Source: Acidobacteriota bacterium
Lineage (GTDB): Bacteria; Acidobacteriota; Terriglobia; Acidiferrales; UBA7541
DNA length: 38,082 nt
Assembly (NCBI GenBank): GCA_016201215.1
Contig: JACQDH010000069.1
Coordinates: forward strand, 1 to 38,082
Reading direction: 5' to 3'
Part shown: positions 1 through 7,836 of the stretch, one piece after another
How positions within the stretch are numbered: the stretch's first letter is position 1
How the letters are laid out: every line of letters begins with the position of its first letter
Position numbers and translations under genes: made by a program
The notes under the pieces: generated by a model
What the model saw: only the letters and a program-made list of their open reading frames with translations
Told to the model about the DNA's origin: nothing
Databases searched by the model: none

Positions 1-1210
1 CACCACCGCCGATAGGGCCGGCAGATACAATCAGAGCATTCCTGCGCATGGGGGTAGAGGAGAGAACGGGGATGACCATTTCTACCGTAACCGAACTGGG
101 GAGTCTCCCAGCGTATCCGTCGCTGCCGCTGGCCCCGTGGATGCTCAGGATCGTCGGAGTTGCCGGTCCCCCGCCACCCCCGCCACTTGTTCCAGGCCCA
201 ACCCCTGTGCTCCCGTCGCCCCCGGATCCCGGGCCGCCCGTGCCGGCTCCGAGTTTCCCCCCCGGGACCCCTCCGGGAGAGCCCGGTTGCCCGCCCGCCG
301 GTGAGATGGAAAACGATCCGTATCGATTTCCCGGAGGCAAGCCGAGAAGCTGCGCCACGCCTGAAGGATCGACGCCGACGACTAGCAAACCGCCCTCTTC
401 TCCCGCCGCGTCTTCTCCCCCGCTAAATCCCGCGGCGGGCCCAGTCCCATCAGACCGCGAGCCACGCAGCGACCCCATGACGGGCGGAGGAGGCACGGGC
501 AGGTGTGGGCGCGCGTTGGTCGCAGGTGCAAAGGCAAGAACAAGTTCAGGCGATTCGGCCCGGACAGACGGTGCCTCGGGTTCTGGCTGGCTAGCACTCG
601 TTTTCTGAACACGGGGAGTCAGCCGCAACTGCAGTCTGATCTGGGGCTTAGGTGCCGCCAAGGGGTTGCCCACCAGGATGAAGGGCAAGCGGAGTTCTTG
701 CAGAACCCTTAGATCAGGCGGTGAAGAGGATTGCACGATGGTTTGTCGAGAATTGTCCGGGCGCGGCGGATTGGATACGATGGTGAACCGGGGATGGAAA
801 GCAGCGCTGCCACGAGCAGGCAAATAATCCGGCAACACCCCGGTCCCCGGCCTTCCCCCGGGCCCAGGCGGCGCCAATGACGGCAGAGATTTGGGCAACT
901 GCACCACACGTAAGTCATAGTAGATCTTGCCGATATCCACCCTGTAGATTCTGGAATCCCCACGGGGTAGGGGGAGTGCGTGCGGCACCCACGCGAGAAA
1001 AAACAAGATGGAAAAGTGCAGCAGGAGGGACGTCAGTAGGGCGCGCCGGGGCAATTGACCTTGCGATTCGACCAGATTGGTGGAGAAGCGGTAGGGGCGG
1101 CCCGTAGGTACCCAGGCTTGATGTACCCAGAGTAAGGCGAAGGCTTCCAACAAACCTTGGAAGCGGGGCTCTGTCCGCACCAGGAATTGCGGCAGTCGCC
1201 TCACACCCAT
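1..1210 (-). CDS. TonB-like membrane protein with glycine/proline-rich periplasmic region (partial)
   Basis: This open frame runs from an ATG at 1210 to the left edge without a stop (403 codons), so its C-terminus lies outside the window. I translated it by hand over its full length. An AGGAGG lies about 8 bases before the ATG. Residues about 57-77 form one hydrophobic segment after a basic PRR, as expected for a single membrane anchor. A proline-rich stretch follows, then from about residue 250 a glycine-rich linker with GGGGG and PGSGGDG blocks. The last visible part (SVTVEM, then several beta-like stretches) could begin a folded C-terminal domain. N-terminal anchor plus long Pro/Gly spacer is the layout of TonB energy transducers, which power outer-membrane receptors such as the one at 16.7-20.0 kb. 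The diagnostic TonB C-terminal domain is not visible, so the family call is inference. The plus-strand proline-rich frames here are its complement. Confidence 0.6.
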   Translation of the reverse strand, partial: MGVRRLPQFLVRTEPRFQGLLEAFALLWVHQAWVPTGRPYRFSTNLVESQGQLPRRALLTSLLLHFSILFFLAWVPHALPLPRGDSRIYRVDIGKIYYDLRVVQLPKSLPSLAPPGPGGRPGTGVLPDYLPARGSAAFHPRFTIVSNPPRPDNSRQTIVQSSSPPDLRVLQELRLPFILVGNPLAAPKPQIRLQLRLTPRVQKTSASQPEPEAPSVRAESPELVLAFAPATNARPHLPVPPPPVMGSLRGSRSDGTGPAAGFSGGEDAAGEEGGLLVVGVDPSGVAQLLGLPPGNRYGSFSISPAGGQPGSPGGVPGGKLGAGTGGPGSGGDGSTGVGPGTSGGGGGGPATPTILSIHGASGSDGYAGRLPSSVTVEMVIPVLSSTPMRRNALIVSAGPIGGG

Positions 1211-1408
1211 GCGAGTACCCTCCTCACGCGCGATATCGTTCCCCGGAGCGTCGCCTGCCTCTGGACAGACCCATTCAGAGAGCACTTGCCGTACCACTGG
1301 AAAGAAGATTTCCGAATTGGTACAGCGCGCAGAGCAAGAAAGCCAGACGTGGGGATTGCGCAACAGGAAGTGCAGTATTTTTCACTCGTCAATCTAGGAG
1401 CTGGACCG

Positions 1409-1437
1409 TTGACTTCTTGCAACTTGTGGATTAGATT
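1409..1437 (+). promoter_or_regulatory. sigma70-type promoter of the LuxR-type regulator
   Basis: TTGACT (1409-1414) and TAGATT (1432-1437) are separated by 17 bases in the 275-base gap between the divergent TonB-like gene and the regulator. The start site would be near 1444, giving a leader of about 42 bases. Boxes match the consensus 5/6 and 4/6. Confidence 0.45.
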
Positions 1438-1485
1438 TGTGCATAATGTTTAGTAGCTCGCCCGCTCCCCCAAGAAAGGCTGAAG

Positions 1486-2187
1486 ATGCAGCGGCTCCCC
1501 AAGGATGTCGGTGAACGCATCCGCGTTTTTGTCTCCGACAGCTCGCCAATGGGCTGCCAGTTGCTCAGTGCTGCTCTGAAAAAATCAAACCACCGGTTTG
1601 TCTTGGCGGGATCGGGTGTCAATTCACACGCGATCCTCAGTGAGCTGGCAGAGCACAAGCCTCATATAGCGTTAGTGAGTGTCCAGCTGGAGGATGGAGC
1701 TCTGGCTGGCTTCACGGTTGTGCGGGAAGCGCATCGATCTTTCCCTAAGACTCGCTGCATCATGCTGCTGGACTCTTCCGAGGCAGAGATGGTCGTGAAT
1801 GCCTTTCGCGCAGGCGCCAAAGGTGTTTTTTCAAAAAAAGGTTCCTTGGATGCCCTTTGCAAATGCATCTACGCCGTCCACAAGGGGCAAATCTGGGCTA
1901 CCGCGGATGAGCTCCAGTGCGTATTAGAGCTGCTCACACGAGCTGCACCCATTCAGATGCTTGACCTGAAGGGAGCCGAACGGCTGACAAAGCGGGAGCA
2001 GCAGGTGGTCGGATTGATCGCCCAGGGACTCACAAACACAGAGATCGCCCGTGAGCTCAGCCTGAGCCCCCACACGATCAAGAATTACATCTTTCGCATT
2101 TTTGAGAAGATGGGCTTTTCCAGCCGCGTTGAGCTGGTGATCTACGCGATGGATCGACAGCACAGGAATCAGCCACCTAAGCAGTGA
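1486..2187 (+). CDS. LuxR/NarL-family regulator with a non-canonical receiver domain
   Basis: The 233-residue protein has the size and two-domain layout of NarL-type response regulators. Residues about 12-130 resemble a receiver domain: an acidic site at Asp18 (SDSSP) and a lysine at FSKKGS (about 117-118) are present. At the position of the phospho-acceptor aspartate, however, the sequence reads ALVSVQL with Ser65 in place of Asp. Residues about 167-223 are a clear LuxR helix-turn-helix (LTKREQQVV, GLTNTEIARELSLSPHTIKN). DNA binding is therefore well supported, while classical phosphorylation control is unlikely. No histidine kinase is adjacent. It is preceded by its own promoter and faces away from the TonB-like gene; its target genes are unknown. 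Confidence 0.85.
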   Translation: MQRLPKDVGERIRVFVSDSSPMGCQLLSAALKKSNHRFVLAGSGVNSHAILSELAEHKPHIALVSVQLEDGALAGFTVVREAHRSFPKTRCIMLLDSSEAEMVVNAFRAGAKGVFSKKGSLDALCKCIYAVHKGQIWATADELQCVLELLTRAAPIQMLDLKGAERLTKREQQVVGLIAQGLTNTEIARELSLSPHTIKNYIFRIFEKMGFSSRVELVIYAMDRQHRNQPPKQ

Positions 2188-2853
2188 TGGCATCGAAGCA
2201 GCGGAGCCTCGATAGATCGGCTGCTCGGGGACTCCGGAGGTCTCAGAGAGACCAAGAATTTTCGCGCAGGACCTGTCTCCAATTGTGTACACCCTGCCCT
2301 TTTGTCTGCTAGCTATTTGGTAGCTGCAATCGGATCCGGGCCTGCCCTAGTCAGGTTGAGAGGATCTTGCAATTGTAACAGCTTAAGATTCTTCCTTTCC
2401 GCAGATGAACCCCTTATCCGCTCTGGAACCATCCTCGCTGAAAGGCGGAGCGATGGCTAGGCTGTCTATGCGCGAGTCCAGCGGATCTGAGCCCTTCGGA
2501 ATGTTGCCCTGGGTTGTCTTTCCACTGTTTGTGAGCAGCTTACTCGCCGCGCTCCGTGCTCACCTGCTAATCGAGCAGTAAAGGTCGGCGTCTGGCCGCC
2601 GGACGTGGGCGGCAGGTCCTCGCGAGAATCGAGGGACTGTCCACCAAGGACTCTGTTGTCCGGCCGCTACGGAGCGACCCCACTTCATACTGTGCCGCGG
2701 TGACCTGCTCCCAATAAATCGGTCCGCGTTGGATGTTAGATGTGGACTCGAGCAACAATCCGCTCAGGAAGACTTGAACCAGTCAGGGCACAATTCTGGG
2801 CACGGCGACGCGAGTACGACTGCAAACGACAAGGCTAAACTGCTCGAAACAAA
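2188..2853. other. gene-free stretch between regulator and tRNA
   Basis: I see no convincing coding frame in these 666 bases; the short frames lack ribosome-binding sites and protein-like composition. The only structure found is a small hairpin just after the regulator (annotated separately). Confidence 0.5.
2239..2253 (+). terminator. possible weak terminator of the LuxR-type gene
   Basis: GGTCTC and GAGACC form a 6-bp stem with a 3-base loop about 50 bases after the stop codon, followed by AAGAATTTT. The stem is short and the T-run is poor, so this is tentative. Confidence 0.3.
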
Positions 2854-2928
2854 TGGTGGGCCCGCCTGGATTCGAACCAGGGACCAACGGATTATGAGTC
2901 CGCTGCTCTACCGCTGAGCTACGGGCCC
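2854..2928 (-). tRNA. tRNA-Ile2 (anticodon CAU, lysidine type)
   Basis: The minus strand folds as a full cloverleaf. The acceptor stem pairs GGGCCCG with CGGGCCC and the 3' CCA is encoded (2854-2856). The D-arm contains AGCTCAGCGGTAGAGC, the anticodon arm GCGGACTCATAATCCG with CAT, and the T-arm CTGGTTCGAATCCAG. A CTCATAA anticodon loop in a tRNA unlike initiator or elongator methionine tRNAs is typical of the minor isoleucine tRNA whose C34 is modified to lysidine by TilS and which reads AUA. It closely resembles E. coli ileX from memory. The Ile2 rather than Met assignment is from family knowledge. Confidence 0.9.
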
Positions 2929-2931
2929 CTC

Positions 2932-2961
2932 GCTCTTTCCAACATCCTACACCGAAAGAGC
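2932..2961. repeat. 8-bp perfect inverted repeat just upstream of tRNA-Ile2
   Basis: GCTCTTTC (2932-2939) and GAAAGAGC (2954-2961) are perfect complements separated by 14 bases. They lie 4 bases from the 5' end of the minus-strand tRNA. The spacer holds TAGGAT on the minus strand, a possible -10 box. Confidence 0.4.
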
Positions 2962-3134
2962 TTAGTGCACATAGGTTGCTTCTGACGCCGGCTGGCGGAG
3001 CTAACCTTCATGGAGACTCGCTTGGGGTCCATGTGATCCTGAACAGGGTGCGAGTGGGAAGCCTCGGCGCCGAGCGGGAGATCCCGCGGCGATAGCCGCA
3101 CGCACAGAATGCCCGAGCGTCGGGGGTCCGGCGA

Positions 3135-3164
3135 TTGACCGTTGGCGATGAGCGCCGATACAAT
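3135..3164 (+). promoter_or_regulatory. promoter of the MBL-fold gene, giving a very short leader
   Basis: TTGACC (3135-3140) and TACAAT (3159-3164) are 18 bases apart; each box matches 5/6. Transcription would begin near 3171, only about 11 bases before the GTG at 3182. This fits the absence of a ribosome-binding site there. Confidence 0.5.
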
Positions 3165-3181
3165 GCGGTGGGATTTGAGCT

Positions 3182-4099
3182 GTGCAAAACATTGCTCCGA
3201 AGACGACGCTCATTGACGTCGAGTACTTTGGCCACCCACAGGTCATCGCTCCGTGCCTCCTTGAGGCCGATGGCGCTGTGGCGATTATGGACCCTGGCCC
3301 GACCTCGGCAGTGGCTACACTCAAGAACAAACTCAATCAACTGGGTCTCGGTGTCACGGGGATTGACACGATTCTGCTGACCCACATTCACCTGGACCAT
3401 GCCGGCGCCACGGGCACGCTCGTGCGGGAAAACCCGCGGATCCGCGTCTACGTGCACGAGGGGGGTGCGCCTCACATGAGTGATCCGGCGCGGCTTCTCA
3501 AAAGCGCCCGGCGCCTCTACGGCACCGAGATGAATCGCCTCTGGGGCGAGTTTGTGCCCGTGCCCGCGGCAAACGTTTGTGCGCTCGAAGGAGGCGAACG
3601 GTTGAACCTGGGCGGCCGCGAGCTGGAAGTGGCTTACACCCCCGGGCACGCCTTCCACCACGTGAGCTACTTCGACACGGTAACTGGCCTTGCGTTCGTC
3701 GGCGACACGGCAGGTCTCCGGATCGCCAACGGGCAGACCATCCTGCCCCTCACGCCGCCGCCCGACATCGACCTGGAAAGCTGGCCAAAATCCTGGCAAC
3801 AGATTCAAGCGTGGCAGCCGGAGCGGCTTTTCCTCACTCACTTTGGTCCGGCCGTCCGTCCGGAGGAACACCTGGCGGAGCTTCGCGAGCGGCTGGAGGG
3901 GTGGAGCGTCGCCGTGCGCGAGTCGCTCAAGAATGGCAAGCACGACGCCGAATGCGCGGCGCAGTTCGCCGAGCAGGAGACCACGAGGTTGAAGCGGCAC
4001 CTCTCCGAACGCGATGCCATCCGCCTAGCGCGGGGCGCGGCCCTCGAGATTTGCTGGTATGGGCTGGCAAGATACTGGCGCAAGCGTGGCGCGGCCTGA
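3182..4099 (+). CDS. metallo-beta-lactamase-fold hydrolase
   Basis: The 305-residue protein has the metal-binding motif THIHLDHAG (His68, His70, Asp72, His73). Further ligand regions follow: TPGHAFHH for the next histidine, VGDTAG for the bridging aspartate and THFGP for the last histidine. This is the glyoxalase-II-like MBL hydrolase pattern. The C-terminal 60-70 residues are helical, as in MBL proteins with an extra helical tail. The substrate cannot be read from sequence; thioesters and lactones are typical of the family. An in-frame TGA lies at 3176-3178, so GTG 3182 is the earliest start. The gene stands alone and is convergent with the amidohydrolase. Confidence 0.8.
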   Translation: MQNIAPKTTLIDVEYFGHPQVIAPCLLEADGAVAIMDPGPTSAVATLKNKLNQLGLGVTGIDTILLTHIHLDHAGATGTLVRENPRIRVYVHEGGAPHMSDPARLLKSARRLYGTEMNRLWGEFVPVPAANVCALEGGERLNLGGRELEVAYTPGHAFHHVSYFDTVTGLAFVGDTAGLRIANGQTILPLTPPPDIDLESWPKSWQQIQAWQPERLFLTHFGPAVRPEEHLAELRERLEGWSVAVRESLKNGKHDAECAAQFAEQETTRLKRHLSERDAIRLARGAALEICWYGLARYWRKRGAA

Positions 4100-4201
4100 A
4101 ACCAGCGACCCTTCCCTCTCCCGGACCACATCACCGGCAAGACGACTCTTGGTGCGTGCTTCTTGAAGTCGTGGGCTGTCTTACCAGAGAAGCCGCGGTC
4201 T

Positions 4202-5062
4202 TCACCAACTACTTGATCGGGGGAACAGGCGCGCGGCGTTGTCGTAGAGGATCTTGCGCTGAGCCGACTCGGAAAGCGGAAGCGCCAGAAACTTTTCAAT
4301 GTTCGTGCGCACGTCCGGTACTCCAGGCCCGGGCCAATCGGTGCCGAAGAGCACCTTGTCGGCGATCTCTTCCAGCCGCGGAAAATGTTCCAGCAGCTTC
4401 TGCGGCGGAATTCCCGAGATATCCATGAACATGTTCTTGTGCCGGCGGATGAGGAAGAACGCCTCGTCCATCCACAGCGGGCGGCCGCCGTGCGCCAGGA
4501 TGACCACTAAGTCGGGGAAGTCCACGCCCAGGTCGTCGGCCAGGATCGGCTGGGCGTAGGCGTTGCGCGCGCCGGGGAAGATCGAGGTGCCGGTATGCAC
4601 CATCACCGGCAGGCCGGTGGCCTTCGCGCGCTCGTAGATGGCGGCGAGCGGCCCCAAACCGTCGCGGTAGGCGTTGGGCGCAAAGAGCTGGTGCGAGGGA
4701 TGCACCTTCAACGCGCGGATACCGATCTTGACCAGGCGGTCCACTTCGGCGGCGGCGTCGGTGACATATTTCGGGTGCACCGAGCCAAAGGCGATCAGGC
4801 GGTCGGGCGCGGCCGAGCAGTAACGCGCGTTCCAGTCCGTCGCCTCCGCCGTGTAGCCGATGACCTCCGGACTGACGTAGCTGATCAGCCCGGCGCGCTC
4901 GACGCCTGCGGCATCGAGGTAGCGCAGGAAGGCGGCCGGGCTAGCGGAGAACTTCTGAATCTGCGCGAAGTCGCTGAGGCTGCGCTGGATGACCTCCAGC
5001 GCCGCCGGTTTCAGCATGTCAAGTGGCTGGATGTGGATATGAATATCAATGATGCGGGTCAC
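4202..5062 (-). CDS. amidohydrolase-2 family (TIM-barrel) metal-dependent hydrolase
   Basis: The 286-residue protein starts with the first metal motif DIHIHI (His8, His10). It carries the other signatures of the amidohydrolase-2 / ACMSD-like branch: KVHPSH, MVHTGTS, ILAHGGRP and, near the C-terminus, LFGTDWPG with the catalytic aspartate. Members hydrolyse or decarboxylate small acids, often in aromatic catabolism; the substrate here is unknown. It starts with GTG (5060-5062) without a strong ribosome-binding site. It follows the alpha/beta hydrolase at 5278-6009 on the same strand after a 215-base gap with GC-rich inverted repeats. Confidence 0.8.
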   Translation of the reverse strand: MTRIIDIHIHIQPLDMLKPAALEVIQRSLSDFAQIQKFSASPAAFLRYLDAAGVERAGLISYVSPEVIGYTAEATDWNARYCSAAPDRLIAFGSVHPKYVTDAAAEVDRLVKIGIRALKVHPSHQLFAPNAYRDGLGPLAAIYERAKATGLPVMVHTGTSIFPGARNAYAQPILADDLGVDFPDLVVILAHGGRPLWMDEAFFLIRRHKNMFMDISGIPPQKLLEHFPRLEEIADKVLFGTDWPGPGVPDVRTNIEKFLALPLSESAQRKILYDNAARLFPRSSSW

Positions 5063-5277
5063 GGCATTTCAGCGCCTAGTCTGCGAGAGAGCGTTTGGAC
5101 TCACCGGCTCGGCGATGTGCGCGGGCGTTTCGCCGAGGAGGCGGAAATGGGCCGCGGACTTGTGTGCGACCACCCTCTGGTCCTGCGCGGCCAAGCATAC
5201 GCACTGCATCGTCTCAGCGCTTTTTGGTGCGCGTCACGCGCGCCGCGCACCACTGCGCGCCGCTTCGCGCCCTGTGG

Positions 5278-6009
5278 TCATTTCCACTGGTCGGCCAGCC
5301 AACTGGGCACAGTCTCGAGCACCTCGGCGTTGAACTTGAGTTCGCCGTGGTTGAACCAGCGCGGCAGGTAGCGAATCAGGCCGTGCTCGTGTTTCACGTC
5401 CGGGCGCAGATCCCTGGTGACATACCGCAGCTCTGCGCCGGGCAGCCCGGCCTTCAATCCGGCCGCACCGTCGAGAATCGCCGGGATGTCGCGCTCGGCA
5501 TACAGCAGCAGGCACGGGCGGCTGTGGCTGGAGACCGGGCCAAGAGCATCGAGCAATTCGATGACGTAGCCGGAGTAGGGCTCGCGCACCGCCGGGCTGG
5601 GAAAGTTCTCGAACATCCACTTGCCCTGCGGTGAGATCTCCGTCACCACGGCTGGCGAGATCGCCACCATGTAATCTGCCGACGACATCAGAGCCAGGCG
5701 CCCTCCCAGACTGAAGCCGAGGGCGGCGACGCCCCCAAAGCGACGAAGATAGCGCAAGCCCGCTTCCACTTCGTCGCACATCCCCGGTCCGATGGCGGCC
5801 AGGTTCTCGCCGTGCCCGCAGACGTCAATGGCCAGCGCGGCCCATCCCTTTTCGTTGATGACTGCGGCCAGCCCCAGCACGTGCTCTTTGGTAGCACCGT
5901 AGCCAGGGAGCACCAGCGCCCCGCCGCGTGGCGAATCGGGCCAGAGAAGAAAGCCAGGTATGGGATGTCCGTCAGGTGCAAACAGGTCGGTCACTCGTTG
6001 GAAATTCAT
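5278..6009 (-). CDS. alpha/beta hydrolase
   Basis: I chose the ATG at 6007-6009 (preceded by CGAGGA) because homology-like sequence begins there. The longer frame to 6156 is basic and low-complexity and overlaps the upstream hydrolase. The 243-residue protein has LVLPGYGATKEHV near the oxyanion region, AIDVCGHGE, the nucleophile elbow GFSLGGR, a late acid region (YAERDIPA) and a histidine in VKHEHGLI. These are the parts of a Ser-Asp-His dienelactone-hydrolase-like enzyme. There is no signal peptide, so it is probably cytoplasmic. It sits between the secreted hydrolase and the amidohydrolase and may be cotranscribed with them. Confidence 0.75.
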   Translation of the reverse strand: MNFQRVTDLFAPDGHPIPGFLLWPDSPRGGALVLPGYGATKEHVLGLAAVINEKGWAALAIDVCGHGENLAAIGPGMCDEVEAGLRYLRRFGGVAALGFSLGGRLALMSSADYMVAISPAVVTEISPQGKWMFENFPSPAVREPYSGYVIELLDALGPVSSHSRPCLLLYAERDIPAILDGAAGLKAGLPGAELRYVTRDLRPDVKHEHGLIRYLPRWFNHGELKFNAEVLETVPSWLADQWK

Positions 6010-6131
6010 GGTTCCTCGGGAAGCGCTACTATACGCCGGCCGGTGCCGGCGCGGAGTCCTAAAGCGAAGCCGGGGCGGGCCACGCTGGCAACGATCGCGG
6101 CAGAAGCCCGGAGCCATGGCCATGCCACGGA

Positions 6132-7061
6132 TCAGGGCGCGGCCTCCTTGAGCCAAGCAAGCACGCGCTGCGCCAGAGCAGCTTCTTGTTGCCGGAAGGA
6201 ATGATCGGCTCCGTCGAACTGAATCAACTCCACTCGCGGGCTGGACGCGGCCGCCCGCTTCAGCCGGGCGGCAGTGTCTGGCTCGACCAGTTTGTCAGCC
6301 GAACCCTGGACGATCAGGATAGGGTTGCTCACCTTTGGGATGTTCTGGTAGGGGTCCGATCGGGCCTTCGGCCCGCGCAGGCTGAGCAGATAGCGCGCCG
6401 TATAGAACGCTTTGCCGAGCGGCCCGAGATCGATCAGCATGAGCTGCTGCTCGTGGCCGGCGGCCTGCAATGCGAGGGCCTCGTTCACGGTGGCTTGGGC
6501 TTTTTCCCGGCCGAACTGCCAGACGTTCCACTCAAACAGATTGCCCGGCCCTGAGACGAGCAGCGTCGCGGCGATGCTCCGGTCTCCGGTTGCGGCCTGG
6601 TAATAGAGCACGCGGTTGGTGCCCATGCTTTGACCCAGGAGCACCACCTGGGAATAACCCAGCTTGTGCAGATACCCGAGGCCGGCGGCGATGTCTGCCT
6701 CGTTGTCGGTGAAATCCGATACCTTGGGGCCGGTGTCGTGATCGCGCATGTTCAAGGCCAAGCTGGCGTAGCCTTGCTCGGCGGCGGCCTTTGCGAACAG
6801 TGGGAAGTAAGCGCTGTAGAAGTTGCTACCGAAGCCATGCACAAGCAGGATCGCCCTGGAGCGTGGGTTCGCGGCCGGCCGGTAGAGCAGGCCATCCAGC
6901 AAGGCGCCATCGGAGGTGCGCAGCGCCACCAGTTCGACGGAACAACCAGGCGTTGCCGCAGAGGCTGGGGACTGGTGAGGAGGAAGGGCCGCCCAGGTCG
7001 TGACGCTGCCCAGCAACAGGGCGGCAGCGTACAGCGACACTGGCCTGAGAAAGCGTCTCAT
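6132..7061 (-). CDS. secreted alpha/beta hydrolase
   Basis: The 309-residue protein begins with a signal peptide (basic start, hydrophobic core to about residue 20, small residues around 24-36), so it is exported. A possible lipobox-like cysteine (TPGC) lies too far in to be a standard lipoprotein signal. The hydrolase core shows LVHGFGSN, ALNMRDHD, the nucleophile elbow LGQSMGTN, the acid segment VQGSADKLV and the histidine GADHSF. This is the Ser-Asp-His triad of esterase or peptidase-like enzymes. It follows the PAS gene by 17 bases on the same strand. Its substrate is unknown. Confidence 0.75.
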   Translation of the reverse strand: MRRFLRPVSLYAAALLLGSVTTWAALPPHQSPASAATPGCSVELVALRTSDGALLDGLLYRPAANPRSRAILLVHGFGSNFYSAYFPLFAKAAAEQGYASLALNMRDHDTGPKVSDFTDNEADIAAGLGYLHKLGYSQVVLLGQSMGTNRVLYYQAATGDRSIAATLLVSGPGNLFEWNVWQFGREKAQATVNEALALQAAGHEQQLMLIDLGPLGKAFYTARYLLSLRGPKARSDPYQNIPKVSNPILIVQGSADKLVEPDTAARLKRAAASSPRVELIQFDGADHSFRQQEAALAQRVLAWLKEAAP

Positions 7062-7078
7062 CGGCTGCTCAGGTTCGG

Positions 7079-7537
7079 TCAGGCGGATTTGCCCGCCTGC
7101 TCCAGTTTGGTTTCCAAGGCCGTCAGGCGTGCCTTTAGTTCTTTCTGTTGCTGCCAGCGCGCGGTTACATCTTGCATGATGGCCGCCGCGCCGAGTATGT
7201 CGCCTGTTGGAGCGCGCAGGAGGATGATACTGAATTCAACCGAAATGCGCCTGCCGTCTTTCGTCAGGGCCGGCACGGCGAGCATTTCCCGGCCGTACTT
7301 TGTCACGCCGGTGGCCATCACCTTGCGGTAGCCTTCCCAGTGCCGCTCTCGCTGACGCTCGGGGATGATCCTATCCATGGTCTGCCCCATGACCTCCTCG
7401 GCCCGGAACCCAAACATGGCTTCAGCCCCTGCATTCCAGAAGCGAACGATGCCGTCGCGGTCCGAGAAGATGATGGCATGCTGGGTGTCCTCCACGATGC
7501 GTTGGCACAGCCACTCCTGAGTGTATGTCGGTGTCAT
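7079..7537 (-). CDS. single PAS-domain sensor protein
   Basis: The 152-residue protein is essentially one PAS domain plus a short C-terminal coiled coil (QQQKELKARLTALETKL). PAS signatures include AIIFSDRDGIVRFWNAGAEAMFGF, EVMGQTMDRIIP, the KDGRRISVEFS strand and GAAAIMQDVTAR. No kinase, cyclase or DNA-binding output domain follows, so any signal must pass by protein contact. The ATG has a GGAAGG five bases upstream. It lies 17 bases before the secreted hydrolase and is probably cotranscribed with it. Confidence 0.8.
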   Translation of the reverse strand: MTPTYTQEWLCQRIVEDTQHAIIFSDRDGIVRFWNAGAEAMFGFRAEEVMGQTMDRIIPERQRERHWEGYRKVMATGVTKYGREMLAVPALTKDGRRISVEFSIILLRAPTGDILGAAAIMQDVTARWQQQKELKARLTALETKLEQAGKSA

Positions 7538-7836
7538 GGTACCTTCCCGGAAATCAGCCTATTTGCTCCGTGCCTCGGGCCAACCTCGGCCACACAAAAG
7601 CACCTCTCGCAGTCATCAGCGCTCTTGGATTTTCTTGATGGGCGGAATAGATCCTGTGGTCTTTGGGAACGAGCCAAACGCGGGGATACGCGAGACGCGC
7701 GCTTGTACACCTCCGCGCAACAGCTCTCCCGTCGCCAGCAATCTGTATCACTCTGGCCGGCAGCCTGGATCAGCTCATTGACCCGATCGACTCGCCCATC
7801 CTCCGGTGGCGCCGGGGGGAATGACGCTCCCCGCTA

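Noticed and set aside
48-608. Plus-strand proline-rich open frames
   Set aside because: They are the complement of the glycine-rich minus-strand frame, which has a ribosome-binding site, a membrane anchor and unbroken coding character.
5226-5251. GGTGCGCG/CGCGCACC hairpin as a terminator between hydrolase and amidohydrolase
   Set aside because: On the transcribed strand it is followed by A residues rather than T residues.
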